From NCBI GenBank assembly GCA_945910005.1, contig OX246743.1, positions 3,771,444 to 3,835,443 of the forward strand: a stretch of DNA of 64,000 nucleotides, given 5' to 3'. Positions 29,401-40,209 of this stretch are shown piece by piece (the stretch's first letter is position 1; every line of letters starts with the position of its first letter). Origin of the DNA: Isoperla grammatica (Eukaryota; Arthropoda; Insecta; Plecoptera; Perlodidae). Position numbers and translations under genes: made by a program. Under the pieces are notes generated by a model. It made no database searches. It worked only from the letters and a program-made list of their open reading frames with translations, and was not told the DNA's origin.

Positions 29401-31069
29401 AAATTAGCATTTCTATTCTTAGACTCTGCCTCAAATTAGAACTTCTATTGTTAGACGTTTACCTCAAATTAACATTCTTGTTGTCTATACCTAAAATTAG
29501 CATTTCTATTGTAAGACTCTAACTCAAATTAGCATTTCTATTGTTAGACTCTACCTCAAATTAACATTTCTGTTGTCTTTACCTTAAATTAGCATTTCTA
29601 TTGTTAGACTCTACCTCAAATTACTATTACAGTTGTTTGACTTTACCTCAAATTAGCATCCTATTGTTAGACTCTACCTCAAAATAACATCTGTTGTCTA
29701 TACCTTTAATTAGCATTTCTATTGTTAGACTCTACCTCAAATTAACATTTCTGTTGTCTATACCTGAAATTAGCATTTCTATTGTTAGACTCTACCTCAA
29801 GTTAACATTTCTGTTGTCTTTACCTTAAATTAGCATTTCTATTGTTAGACTTTACCTCAAATTAACATTTCTGTTGTAACTGTACCTCAAATTAACATTT
29901 CTGTTGTTAGGTTCTACTTCAAATTAATATTTCTGTTGTTAGACTCTACCTCAAATTAACATTTCTGTTCTTAGACTCTACTTCAAATTAATATTTCTGT
30001 TGTTAGACTTTACCTCAAATAAACATTTCTGTTGTTAGACTCTACCTCAAATTAACATTTCTGTTGTTAGACTGTACCTCAAATTAACATTTCTGTTGTT
30101 AGACTCTACCTCAAATAAACATTTCTGTTGTCTATACCTCAAATTAGCATTTCTATTGTTAGACTCTACCTCAAATAAACATTTCTGTTGTCTATACCTT
30201 AAATTAGCATTTCTATTGATAGCCTCTACATCAAATTAACATTTCTGTTGTTAGACTCTACCTCAAATTAACATTTCTGTTGTTAGACTGTACCTCAAAT
30301 TAACATTTCTGTTGTTAGACTCTACCTCAAATTAACATTTCTGTTGTCTATACCTTCAATTGGCATTTCTATTGCACACCACCACCCTCAGTCGTACGGT
30401 AGACGTTATCAAGAGTGGTTGTTGTTTTGTTCACCCACGTGTTTAATTAAGTCTTATTTGTTTCGTGTCATCGGTTTATACAATGGGTAAGTCATTTTAA
30501 ACTATCTCTTTTTGTATTCCATCAAGCATTTCTGTTGTCTATACCTAAAATTATCATTTCTATTGTTAGACTCTACCTTAAATTAACATTTCTGTTGTAA
30601 GACTGTACCTCAAATTAATATTTCTGTTGTTATACTTTACCTCAAATTAACATTTCTGTTGTTAGACTCTCCCTCAAATTAATATTTCTGTTGTTAGACT
30701 CTACCTCAAATTAATATTTCTGTTGTTAGACTCTACCTCAAATAACATTTCTGTTGTTAGACTCTACCTCAAATTAATATTTCTGTTGTTAGACTCTACC
30801 TCAAATTAACATTTCTGTTGTTAGACTGTACCTCAAATTAACATTTCTGTTGTTAGACTCTACCTCAAATAAACATTTCTGTTGTCTATACCTTTAATTG
30901 GCATTTCTATTGCACACCACCACCCTCAGTCGTACGGTAGACGTTATCAAGAGTGGTTGTTGTTTTGTTCACACACGTGTTTAATTAAGTCTTATTTGTT
31001 TCGTGTCGTCGGTTTATACAATGGGTAAGTCATTTTAAACTATCTCTTTTTGTATTCCATCAAGCATTT
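23459..31069 (+). promoter_or_regulatory. ten promoter/first-exon-like modules embedded in satellite copy B
   Basis: These are the duplicated counterparts of the modules in copy A, with ATGG at 23565, 23912, 24833, 25083, 25333, 27223, 28290, 28540, 30483 and 31021. Initiator, downstream promoter element, E-box and ATGG|GTAAGT are kept in all. With the module at 33771 this makes 21 in the window, all in the same orientation as the downstream zinc-finger gene. Confidence 0.7.
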
Positions 31070-33770
31070 CTGTTGTCTATACCTGAAATTATCATTTCTA
31101 TTGTTAGACTCTACCTTAAATTAACATTTCTGTTGTAAGACTGTACCTCAAATTAATATTTCTGTTGTTAGACTCTACCTTAAATTAACATTTCTGTTGT
31201 AAGACTGTACCTCAAATTAATATTTCTGTTGTTATACTTTACCTCAAATTAACATTTCTGTTGTTAGACTGTACCTCAAATTAATATTTCTGTTGGTAGA
31301 CTCTACCTCAAATTAACATTTCTGTTGTTAGACTGTACCTCAAATTAGCATTTCTATTGTAAGACTCTACCTTAAATTAACATTTCTGTTGTCTATACCT
31401 GAAATTGGCATTTCTATTTTTAAACTCTACCTCAAATTAACATTTCTGTTGTGTAAACCTTAAATTAACATTTCTTTTGTTAGACTCTACCTCAAATAAG
31501 CATTTCTTTTTGTAAAACTTTACATCAAATTAGCATTTCTATTGTAGAACTTTACCTTAAATAACATTTCTATTGTTAGACTTTACCCTAAATTAGCATT
31601 TCTATTGTTTGACTCTCCCTTTAAATTAACATTTCTGTTGTCTATACCTTAAATTAGCATTTCCTTGGTTAGACTTGACCTCAAATAAGCATTTCTTTTG
31701 TTAGACTCTACCTCAAATTAGCATTTCTTTTGTAAGACTCTGCCTCAAATTAATATTTCTGTTGTCTATACCTTAATTTAGAATATTTATTGTTAGACTA
31801 TACCTCAAATTAGCATTTCTATCGTTAGACTCTACCGCAAATTAACATTTCTGTTGTTTATACCTTAAATTAGCATTTATATTGTTGGACTCTACCTCAA
31901 GTTAACATTTTTGTTGTCTATACCTTAAATTAACATTTCTATTGTTAGACTCTACCTCAAATTAACATTTCTGTTGTGTAAACCTTAAATTAACATTTCT
32001 ATTGTTAGACTCTACCTCAAATAAGCATTTCTTTTTGTAAAACTTTACATCAAATTAGCATTTCTATTGTAGAACTTAACCTTAAATAACATTTCTATTG
32101 TTAGACTTTACCCTAAATTAGCATTTCTATTGTTTGACTCTCCCTTAAAATTAACATTTCTGTTGTCTATACCTTAAATTAGCATTTCCTTGGTTAGACT
32201 TGACCTCAAATAAGCATTTCTTTTGTTAGACTCTACCTCAAATTAGCATTTCTTTTGTAAGACTCTGCCTCAAATTAATATTTCTGTTGTCTATACCTTA
32301 ATTTAGAATATTCATTGTTAGACTATACCTCAAATTAGCATTTCTATCGTTAGACTCTACCGCAAATTAACATTTCTGTTGTTTATACCTTAAATTAGCA
32401 TTTATATTGTTGGACTCTACCTCAAGTTAACATTTTTGTTGTCTATACCTTAAATTAACATTTCTATTGTTAGACTCTTCCTCAAACTAACATTTCTGTT
32501 GTCTATACCTTAAATTAGATGTTCTATTGTTAGACTCTACCTTTAAATTAACATTTCTGTTGTCTATACCTTTAATTAGAATTTCTATTGTTAGACTCTA
32601 CCTCAAATTAACATTTCTGTTGTCTATACCTCTAATTAACATTTCTATTGTTAGACTCTACCTCAAATTAGCACTTCTTTTGTTAGACTCTGCCTCAAAT
32701 TAGAACTTCAATTGTTAGACGTTTACCTCAAATTAACATTCTTGTTGTCTATACCTCAAATTATCATTTCTATTGTAAGACTCTACCTCAAATTAGCATT
32801 TATATTGTTGGACTCTACCTCAAGTTAACATTTTTGTTGTCTATACCTTAAATTAACATTTCTGTTGTCAGACTGTACCTCAAATTAACATTTCTGTTGT
32901 TAGACTCTACCTCAAATTAACATTTCTGTTGTTAGACTCTTCCTCAAATTAACATTTCTGTTGTTAGACTCTACCTCAAATTAACATTTCTGTTGTCTAT
33001 ACCGCAAATTAACATTTCTGTTGTTAGACTCTACCTCAAATTAACATTTCTCTTGTCTATACCTCAAATTAACATTTCTGTTGTTAGACTCTACCTCAAA
33101 TTAACATTTCTGTTGTCTTTACCTCAAATTAACATTTCTGTTGTTAGACTCTACTTCAAATTAACATTTCTGTTGTTTATACCTTAAATTAGCATTTCCA
33201 TTGTTAGACTTTACCTCAAATTAACATTTCTGTTGTTAGACTCTACCTCAAAATAACATTTTTGTTGTCTATACCTTAAATTAGCATTTCAATTGTTAGA
33301 CCCTACCTCAAATTAACATTTCTGTTGTTAGACTCTACCTCAAATTAACATTTCTGTTGTTAGACTGTACCTCAAATTAACATTTCTGTTGTTAGACTCT
33401 ACCTCAAATTAACATTTCTGTTGTTAGACTGTACCTCAAATTTACATTTCTGTTGTTAGACTCTACCTCAAATTAACATTTCTGTTGTTAGACTCTACCT
33501 CAAATTTACATTTCTGTCGTTAGACTCTACCTCAAAATAACATTTTTGTTGTCTATACCTTAAATTAGCATTTCTATTGTTAGACTCTACCTCAAATTAA
33601 CATTTCTGTTGTTAGACTCTACCTCAAATTAACATTTCTGTTGTTAGACTGTACCTCAAATTAACATTTCTGTTGTTAGACTCTACCTCAAATTAACATT
33701 TCTGTTGTTAGACTCTACCTCAAATTAACATTTCTGTTGTCTATACCTTCAATTGGCATTTCTATTGCAC

Positions 33771-33890
33771 ACCACCACCCTCAGTCGTACGGTAGACGTT
33801 ATCAAGAGTGGTTGTTGTTTTGTTCACCCACGTGTTTAATTAAGTCTTATTTGTTTCGTGTCATCGGTTTATACAATGGGTAAGTCATTC
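33771..33890 (+). promoter_or_regulatory. proximal TATA-less promoter and first exon of zinc-finger gene copy 2
   Basis: The initiator TCAGT has its A (+1) at 33783. GGTTGT at 33810-33815 sits exactly at +28 to +33, the position of a downstream promoter element. An E-box CACGTG lies at 33829-33834. The start codon is at 33876, with donor GTAAGT from 33880. It is the last of 21 such modules and the only one followed by unique DNA (from about 33920) instead of satellite, so it is probably the original. Confidence 0.68.
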
Positions 33891-36200
33891 TAAACTATCG
33901 CTTTTTGTATTCCATCAAGCATGCATAATATTTAATGCTTACGTTAAACATTTCCCACCCAGGTTATGACTTTGAAACCCGATCGAATAATAGTTTCCCC
34001 ACGTGTTTTGTTTTGTGTGTTTTTTGTTGTGTTAAAATTATAGTGGCCGCGCTGTTATTTCGTCTTGTATTGCTTATACTATAGCCTTGTCACTGCCAGA
34101 CTGTGTTATTATAGTGGCCGCGCTGTTATTTGGTCTTGTATTGCGTATACTATAGCCTTGTCACTGCCAGACTGTGTTATTATAGTGGCCGCGCTGTTAT
34201 TTGGTCTTGTATTGCGTATAGTATAGCCTCGTCACTGCCAGGCTGTGTTATTATAGTGGCCGCGCTGTTATTTGGTCTTGTATTGCGTATACTATAGCCT
34301 CGTCACTGCCAGACTGTGTTATTATAGTGGCCGCGCTGTTCTTTGGTCTTGTATTGCGTATAGCCTCGTCACTGCCAGACTGTGTTATTATAGTGGCCGC
34401 GCTGTTATTTGGTCTTGTATTGAGTATACTATAGTTTCGTCCTCGTCCGTGGGTAGGTCGTTCACGTAGCGAGCGTGGTAACGGTACGTCGACCGTCACC
34501 GCGATGTGAATACGTCGATTGCCGTTGACTAACGCCATGCGTGTACAAAAATTCACCGCTCTAGCGTGAGCGGTTACCGAGTTATTTGACGGAATGGTGT
34601 GGATGCAGCTCTGAAATGTAGCAGTTGGCATTTGCAACAACAACACCCCCCTAGCCACCACCCCTACTGCACCCATTATTAGTTTGAGAACAATTTGTTT
34701 GCGTCTGCCTACTGAGTATTTTCTTTTGTTTCCGAATTAGAATTGAACACTCATGTTGGGGGTGTTACTGTTAAGAGGGACCCCGACGACTTTCCTTGCG
34801 CCATGGGTTCTGGGATGGGCAGGGGAAGAAAACGTCTGCGCACCACCAGCAGCAGCAGGCGCAGCCGCAGCCGCAGGCGCAGTAGCAGCCGCACCACCAG
34901 CCGCAGCAGGCGCACCACCAGCAGCCGCAGCCGCAGTAGCAGCCAATCCGGCCGCCCCGACAACTCGGGCCAGAGTGTGAGTACAGCCTCTGTATTTGCA
35001 TCCTGATGTTATATTATTTTATGAAAATTAGCTAGGAAAACGCTCTGCATTGCCAGATGAGTGATGATTTTTTTTTTAATAAATCAAACAATATGAATTC
35101 CCCATTGAATAGAAACTGAATATTTTCTTAACAAATTGTGGTTAAAGTTAAAATTCCAAAACTTGTATCCGGTGACGACCCTGCTAGTGCCGATCGTGTT
35201 GTATTGAGAGATTCACTTTGCTTCGCTCGCTAATGTAAATAATTGCCTTCGTCTCAATTACAGTCGGACGAGTGCGAGGTGGTGTCCATGGTGATGTCAG
35301 GTGTGCTGGGCCGAGAGTTACGACATAAATGCCCCTACTGCGGGACGTTTACGGCCTCACTTACCCAACACCATATCCGGTACCACAAGGTACCGGGTAT
35401 GCGTGCACGAGGCAGGACCATACGCCACAAGATGAGGGAGACGATGCTTCTGCCCCATCCAGCCGACGGGGCAACCGACGAGGATGTGAGTAAATTACCA
35501 TAATTATGTTATTTAATAATTTATTTATTTAACGTACATTTATTGTATGTATATTTATTCCACTGTGTGTGTGTTATTGTGTGTGTGTGTGTGTGCGTGT
35601 GCGTGTGCGTGTGCGTGTGCGTGTGCGTGTGCGTGTGCGTGTGCGTGTACGTGTGCGTGTGCGTGTGCGTGTGCGTGTGCGTGTGCGTGTGCGTGTGCGT
35701 GTGCGTGTGCGTGTGCGTGTGCGTGTGCGTGTGCGTGTGCGTGTGCGTGTGCGTGTGCGTGTGCGTGTGCGTGTGCGTGTGCGTGTGCGTGTGCGTGTGC
35801 GTGTGCGTGTGCGTGTGTGTGTGTGTGTGGTCATTTATTAACATTGTTGATATGTATTAATATGTATTAATGGTATGTTATCTAGTCGGACGGGACAAAT
35901 CTCCCACCTGCAGGAACCAAACTAAAGAGGAGGTACCGCTGCGAGGCCTGCTCTGGGGTCTACTTGAACCTGCGGCAACACGTGCTGCAGGTTCACAAGA
36001 ACCTAAGGGGCAGGCAGCTGGAGGCCCGGCTCAAGCGATGGGCCATCCGCCGCAAGCAGGCGGCCACACGGATTGGCGGGAATGTAAGTATGGAGAAGTT
36101 TGAACTGTAACTAGTAAAAACTCTACATTGATGCTTGTTGTATGAATTTAGTTAATCTTTGTCCTTTTACTCATTTCAGAAGCACAGCGGCATGCCCTAG
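33783..36200 (+). CDS. RS-rich two-zinc-finger protein, gene copy 2 (complete model, 226 residues)
   Basis: Predicted exons are 33783-33879 (5' UTR plus ATGG), 34741-34976, 35264-35485, 35886-36083 and 36180-36200 (TAG). Exon 1 ends in phase 1; the acceptor CCGAATTAG at 34740 supplies AA, giving ATG GAA and then the long frame, and all later junctions are phase 0. The protein has a short N-terminus (MELNTHVGG), RDPDDF, a GRGRKR basic patch and an Arg/Ser-rich domain (about residues 30-75). Two C-x2-C-x9-H-x4-H fingers on separate exons follow, each with a basic tail (RTIRHKMRE; ARLKRWAIRRKQ), then a KHSGMP end. Against copy 1 it has an inserted Thr-Val, one fewer Thr before the Ser run, and small substitutions, so both copies have stayed open. 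It may bind DNA or RNA in the nucleus (inference). I recognise no family name. There is no ATG in frame in exon 2 before GGV, which supports use of the upstream ATGG exon. Confidence 0.75.
34036..34433. repeat. 71-bp tandem repeat (about 5.5 copies), intron 1 of gene copy 2
   Basis: Same unit as 1-1410, with one unit shortened near 34360 (ATTGCGTATAGCC lacks the repeated TATAC). It lies between the first-exon donor and the exon 2 acceptor. The open frames at 34251-34676 and 34272-34469 are repeat artefacts. Confidence 0.93.
35579..35829. repeat. (TGTGCG)n microsatellite in an intron of gene copy 2
   Basis: About 250 bp, mainly the hexamer GTGTGC, flanked by short TG runs and with one GTGTAC variant near 35648. 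It replaces the pure TG run at the matching place in gene copy 1. All six-frame open readings here (repeated CV, RV, CA, TH, TR) are artefacts. Confidence 0.97.
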
Positions 36201-36728
36201 AAAAAATTTAGTTATTTAGTTAGTTTTTATATTTTTTTATGTTTTATTTTACTTAGTATTATAAATAGTAGTTTATGTAAATAGTTTTTATATATTAGTA
36301 TAGTTGTTTAGTTTACATTTATATTTTCTTAATCTTTTATATCTTATCAACTTTTTTGTATTAAATTTTTTACACTTTATGCATAAACAATCTTCTTATT
36401 GAATAACACAACCAACATTTACCGATCCCATTCCTATATAAGAGTAGACGCACGTTGCAATGCAGCTCGCTACAAGGCGGAACCTTGTGTAGTGCATGTA
36501 TTATGCCGCCTTGTAGCAGGGCGCCAATGTCTAACTAGTGGACGTGCCGATACCAATGTAACCGTTGAGTTACGTAGCCCAATTGAAACTGAGAGAAAAA
36601 ATGTAACCAACGGGTTACACGATAATTATAATTTTTATCTTGTTATATCTTAGGGTAATGCGGGAAAAAACGATTTTTAACCAAGGCCTAGCATGACTCT
36701 ATACTTGTCCACGTCCCAGTGTGACGGC
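36201..36728 (+). other. 3' flank and probable 3' UTR of zinc-finger gene copy 2
   Basis: AT-rich and collinear with 3820-4345, with small indels; for example, TACGTAGCCCAATTGAAACT near 36571 has no counterpart in copy 1. No other gene is seen. Confidence 0.5.
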
Positions 36729-38613
36729 CAGTAGCGGATTTACGGTCAGCCCGGTCAGCGGATGCTGACCGGGCCCCGGCCAATCCGGGCCCCCCACCCC
36801 TTTGCGACCCACTCAAAAACACACGAGCTGAGATCCATTACTAACATAGATAGCGCTGCTAAGCAACCTCCTGTCAGCGCCATTGATGAATAATAACAAT
36901 GAAACAACAATGAAAACCGACAGCCAAACCACTCTTTTTAGAAGTTTATTTTCTTGCCACCAGAATGCATCTAGTGTATTTTGAGTGCTCTCAAGAATGC
37001 ATCTAGTGTATTTTGAGTGCTCTCAAAATACACTAGATGCATTCTGGTGGCAAGAAAATAAACTTCTAAAAAGAGTGGTTTGGCTGTCAGTTTTCATTGT
37101 TGTTTCATTGTTATTATTCATCAATGGCGCTGAAAGGAGGTTGCTTAGCAGCGCTATCTATGTTAGTTTTGAGTCCTCTATAGGCATTGTCGAAACCCAT
37201 TATAGCAAATGCTACCAATAAAATTATATTTCAAAAAGAATGTTTCAAAAAGAATGAATCCGTTTATAGGGCTCAATAAAGCCTTCGCCCACGTGTTTGA
37301 CGGTACACAGCGGCGGAAATAACCCCAGTTTAACAATGGAACTTTAATCATGCCGCTTTACTTTGAGTCACGTTCCATCTCGCTAAAATAAATTTTAGGA
37401 AAACCTCGAAATATTCGGCAAATAGGAGGGTTGATATTTACAACCTAATAACTGTCCATGTCTATAAAATTACAAATACTTGCTTTGGAACACCCAACCT
37501 CTCCTCTACTCAGTACCAGTTGCCAGTCGGTTTCTGTGTCTCGTGTGAAACAGTCTAGTGCAACTTAGTTCGTGTGTCAACTGTGTTATTTTAATTTAAT
37601 TTAACGAAAGTAAAATGTGAGCGTGGTATACGAACAAACAAAAAATTAACAGACAAAATTTTTTAAACATTAAAATTAATTAACAGACAAAATACAAGCA
37701 TAAGACGGGGGCGGCAAAAGCGAAAAGGTATAAAGAGCCCTCACTTCTTGTAACTGCCGGCAATGACCCTAAACAAAGAAAATTAAGTTTTTGTGTTGGC
37801 AATAATTCGCGTGTGTCAATTGGCGCTGAACATAAATTAAACACGTCGAAGATTCGAGTGAAATTCAACCTAAATCGAAAATCAAACAAGTGCTTCTCAT
37901 TACACACCTATAACAGAAAACCTCGAACCTTGTAGTAACACTCTTACTGTGTTAAACAGTGATTCTCAAAAGAGCGCAAAACCCATTTCCCCTATTTATG
38001 ACGATACAGTGAATGTAGAAGTTCAAGTGTAATCACAAAGACCTAGTGCAAGGATAGTGTAGATTTTGCGTTGTCTCAAAACTACGTGTCCTGCACCAAA
38101 GTTAAAAAACTGCAGACCAATCTAACATGTTTGAGCATATTTTTCTTGACTAATAAAGCTCTGTTCAGTGGATCAGTTATTTCAAATGATCAACTTGACA
38201 TTCTTGTTGTTATAAAGCCTTCTCAACCCATTGGAAGTGACATGCCAAATTTAATATATTTTAAAGACGACGGCAATCGTAGTGTTTCGTCCTTTTATAA
38301 TTTCAAAATAAATTCTACCAACGAACTATGAATCCTATATATACACTAAAAAACAAACACGGCTAATTGATCTTGCGGATATGAATCTGAAAAAACTGTC
38401 GAGAGTTCGGACTTCTCAACTGCTGGAGCTTTTGCCAGGAAAAACTCGAGAAGGGGGTGTCATGTTAAGAGCTTTGGTGAGTAATGAATTAGTATTATGC
38501 TATATACAATATACATATATTAGTTAGTTTGTTAAAAAAATATGCCAAACGGACGGGCCCCTTAGGTAAAATGCTGACCGGGCCCTTTTTCTTAAATCCG
38601 GGCCTAACTGCCA
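36729..38613 (+). pseudogene. degraded hAT-like (TTF/ZMYM1-type) transposon remnant, copy 2
   Basis: Collinear with 4346-6070. The left terminus is CAGTAGCGGATTTACGG. In this copy there is extra sequence at the right (GACCGGGCCC, then TTAAATCCGG and CCTAACTG at about 38575-38610) that resembles an inverted, imperfect terminus. The same broken transposase pieces are present (5' basic region; 38071-38331 with the NGRS-like TTF start; a segment ending in GTGAGT at about 38475). No intact transposase. Confidence 0.45.
36840..37167. repeat. foldback, copy 2, with a local tandem duplication at its centre
   Basis: Same foldback as 4457-4757, with better-matched arms. A segment of about 32 bp at the centre (AAGAATGCATCTAGTG and TATTTTGAGTGCTCTC) is tandemly repeated at about 36963-37025, giving a longer loop. 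Confidence 0.88.
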
Positions 38614-38659
38614 CTTTACAACCGATTAACTTAATCGGTTGTAAAGTGGCAGTTAGGCC
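38601..38659. repeat. perfect hairpin, 29-bp arms
   Basis: GGCCTAACTGCCACTTTAC and following bases at 38601-38629 are the exact inverse of 38631-38659 (ending GTGGCAGTTAGGCC). It is absent from gene copy 1's flank, where the sequence passes directly from GGACGGGC to the GTTAGG-rich stretch. Confidence 0.9.
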
Positions 38660-38793
38660 CCTTGGTAGGGTTAGTTTGTTTAAGGTTAGGTTTAGTATAG
38701 TCTTATAGCTGTGTTAGGTTAAGTTAGGGAGGGTTAGGCCCTTGGAATAGGTTGAGGTTCATTCGGGTGCGCTAGGTTAGGTTTATATGAGGT

Positions 38794-39706
38794 GAAGGGG
38801 CGTGGCCTAAAGTGGTCAGTGCTAACCATCGCGAGTGTGCCAGAAACCCCACTTTCCTCCTACTATTAGGCAAAATTTGATTTCAGAATACTTCACTTAT
38901 AAAGGTTGATAGACTACAAGTATAATTAAATATTTCAATTAGATGTAATACGGTTTTGAGCCAGAATTGGTTTTGACAGATCAATTCATTTGATTTTCTG
39001 AATGATTCTCCCATTTGAATAACGTGATTTTTCACATTGTGGGAATGGATGGGACGACCTGACATGCGAGCTTAACATGGCTTGACCATGGATTTATAAT
39101 AAGATACAACTCCATGGTTTGACGAGCCCCCGCCAGAGGATTTACGGACCTTGGGGACCATTGAGGACATGGCTCTCTCTAGGTCGAGCTTTGCCCAAGG
39201 TCTACTTGATCTCCGCCTAGCGGAGGCAAGGTCTACTAGATCGCTTGTAGCGCGCGCGCAGCGTTACTCCGCTAGGAGTAAATCCAGTAGACCTTGTAGC
39301 GGAGGCTCGTTCGACCATTACTATTATAAATCCATGGTTCGACGTGCCTCCGCTAGGCGGAGATCATGTAGACCTTGGCTTTGCCTTCAAGCCCCCGAGA
39401 AGGCTGTGAAACAATGGAACGTTGAGGCGCTCCGGACCTGGCGCGCTCTACTTTGAGCTTTGCCCGCACAGCGCATTGTGACGTCACATGACGTTTGAAG
39501 GAGAAACAGCAAACCTAAAACTTTGTACCTTTGTAAAAAATATAACCAGTAAATTTTGAAAATTTTTCATTACGTTTCTGGTCTCTTTAGATAAAGATCT
39601 ATATATTTCACACACATTGAGAACAGTAGAAAATTCATGCACATGCCTGTATTGCTGTTTAAACCCTATTGATTGGCGTTGAACAAGTTCTATATTTGAT
39701 CTCCGC
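38794..39706. other. intergenic DNA after the last 32.6-kb unit
   Basis: Unique DNA to about 39070. Then comes a patch (39071-39420) of short repeated and inverted words: CCATGGATTTATAAT, GATCTCCGCC, CTAGCGGAGG, AAGGTCTACT. The open frame at 39151-39456 crosses this patch and is probably not a gene. The CCATGGATTTATAAT word also recurs near 50114 and, inverted, near 51466. Confidence 0.5.
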
Positions 39707-40209
39707 CAGGGGCGGATACAGGGGGGGGGGGCGACCGCCCCCCCCCCCCATGACCAAAAAAATGGACATTTTGAATAATTATGACTTTGGAGTTTGGAGT
39801 CGTTACCGAACTTAAGTTGCCATGCTTTGTGTAACTAATCGAGCCTGTATCCGCCCCTGTCGACGTATGCGCATGCCATACTCAGGTTCTCTTACAAATT
39901 GCTACTGTGTGTGACATTAGGTAATTTTCCACTGACAGCCCGTTAAACTTCTGAAATTATCTCAAAATCTGTGGTACGTCACGCAGGATTGTTTATATAC
40001 CCTTAAAGTAAATGTAAATGAGATTAATCAAAAGGAATCAAATTAAATGAATATTCTCAGGTTCATTTACAAATCGACACTTAGTGTGAAATTACGATAT
40101 TTCCGAATGACACCCCTGAAACTTCCGTAATTATCTCAAAATCAAAACAAAATATGACGTGTGTAGTTCGTTTATGTTATTGCTTCACGCAAAATGTGAC
40201 AATGTCAGT

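Larger units (their letters stand above)
10400..33420. repeat. 11.59-kb tandem duplication inside the satellite (two copies)
   Basis: Copy A is about 10400-21830 and copy B about 21990-33420. The offset is 11588 up to about 12.8 kb and 11589 after a one-base indel (ACCTTAATTAG in A, ACCTTAAATTAG in B). All ten promoter-like modules of A recur in B at that offset. Differences I noticed by eye are very few, for example AAACAAACATT at 20896 against AAACTAACATT in B. The duplication is either very recent, homogenised, or an assembly duplication of one locus. Confidence 0.92.
6217..33770. repeat. 27.5-kb satellite of 60-bp dimers and 32-bp monomers
   Basis: The basic word is ATTAACATTTCTGTTGTTAG followed by ACTCTACCTCAA (32 bp). 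From 6217 to about 7570 it is organised as 60-bp dimers made of a 32-bp and a 28-bp variant, the second containing GTCTATACCTCAA. From about 7570 onward 32-bp monomers dominate, with dimers returning after about 13.8 kb. Larger duplications lie on top (periods of about 2150 and about 11589 bp), and from 11.87 kb promoter-like modules are interspersed. Open frames such as 6462-7163 encode only the repeat (IPQISISIVRLYLKLTFLL) and are not genes. Confidence 0.97.

Noticed and set aside
6217..33770. CRISPR-like array of regularly spaced repeats
   Set aside because: Repeat and 'spacer' are both the same satellite monomers, the genome is eukaryotic, and no cas genes are present.
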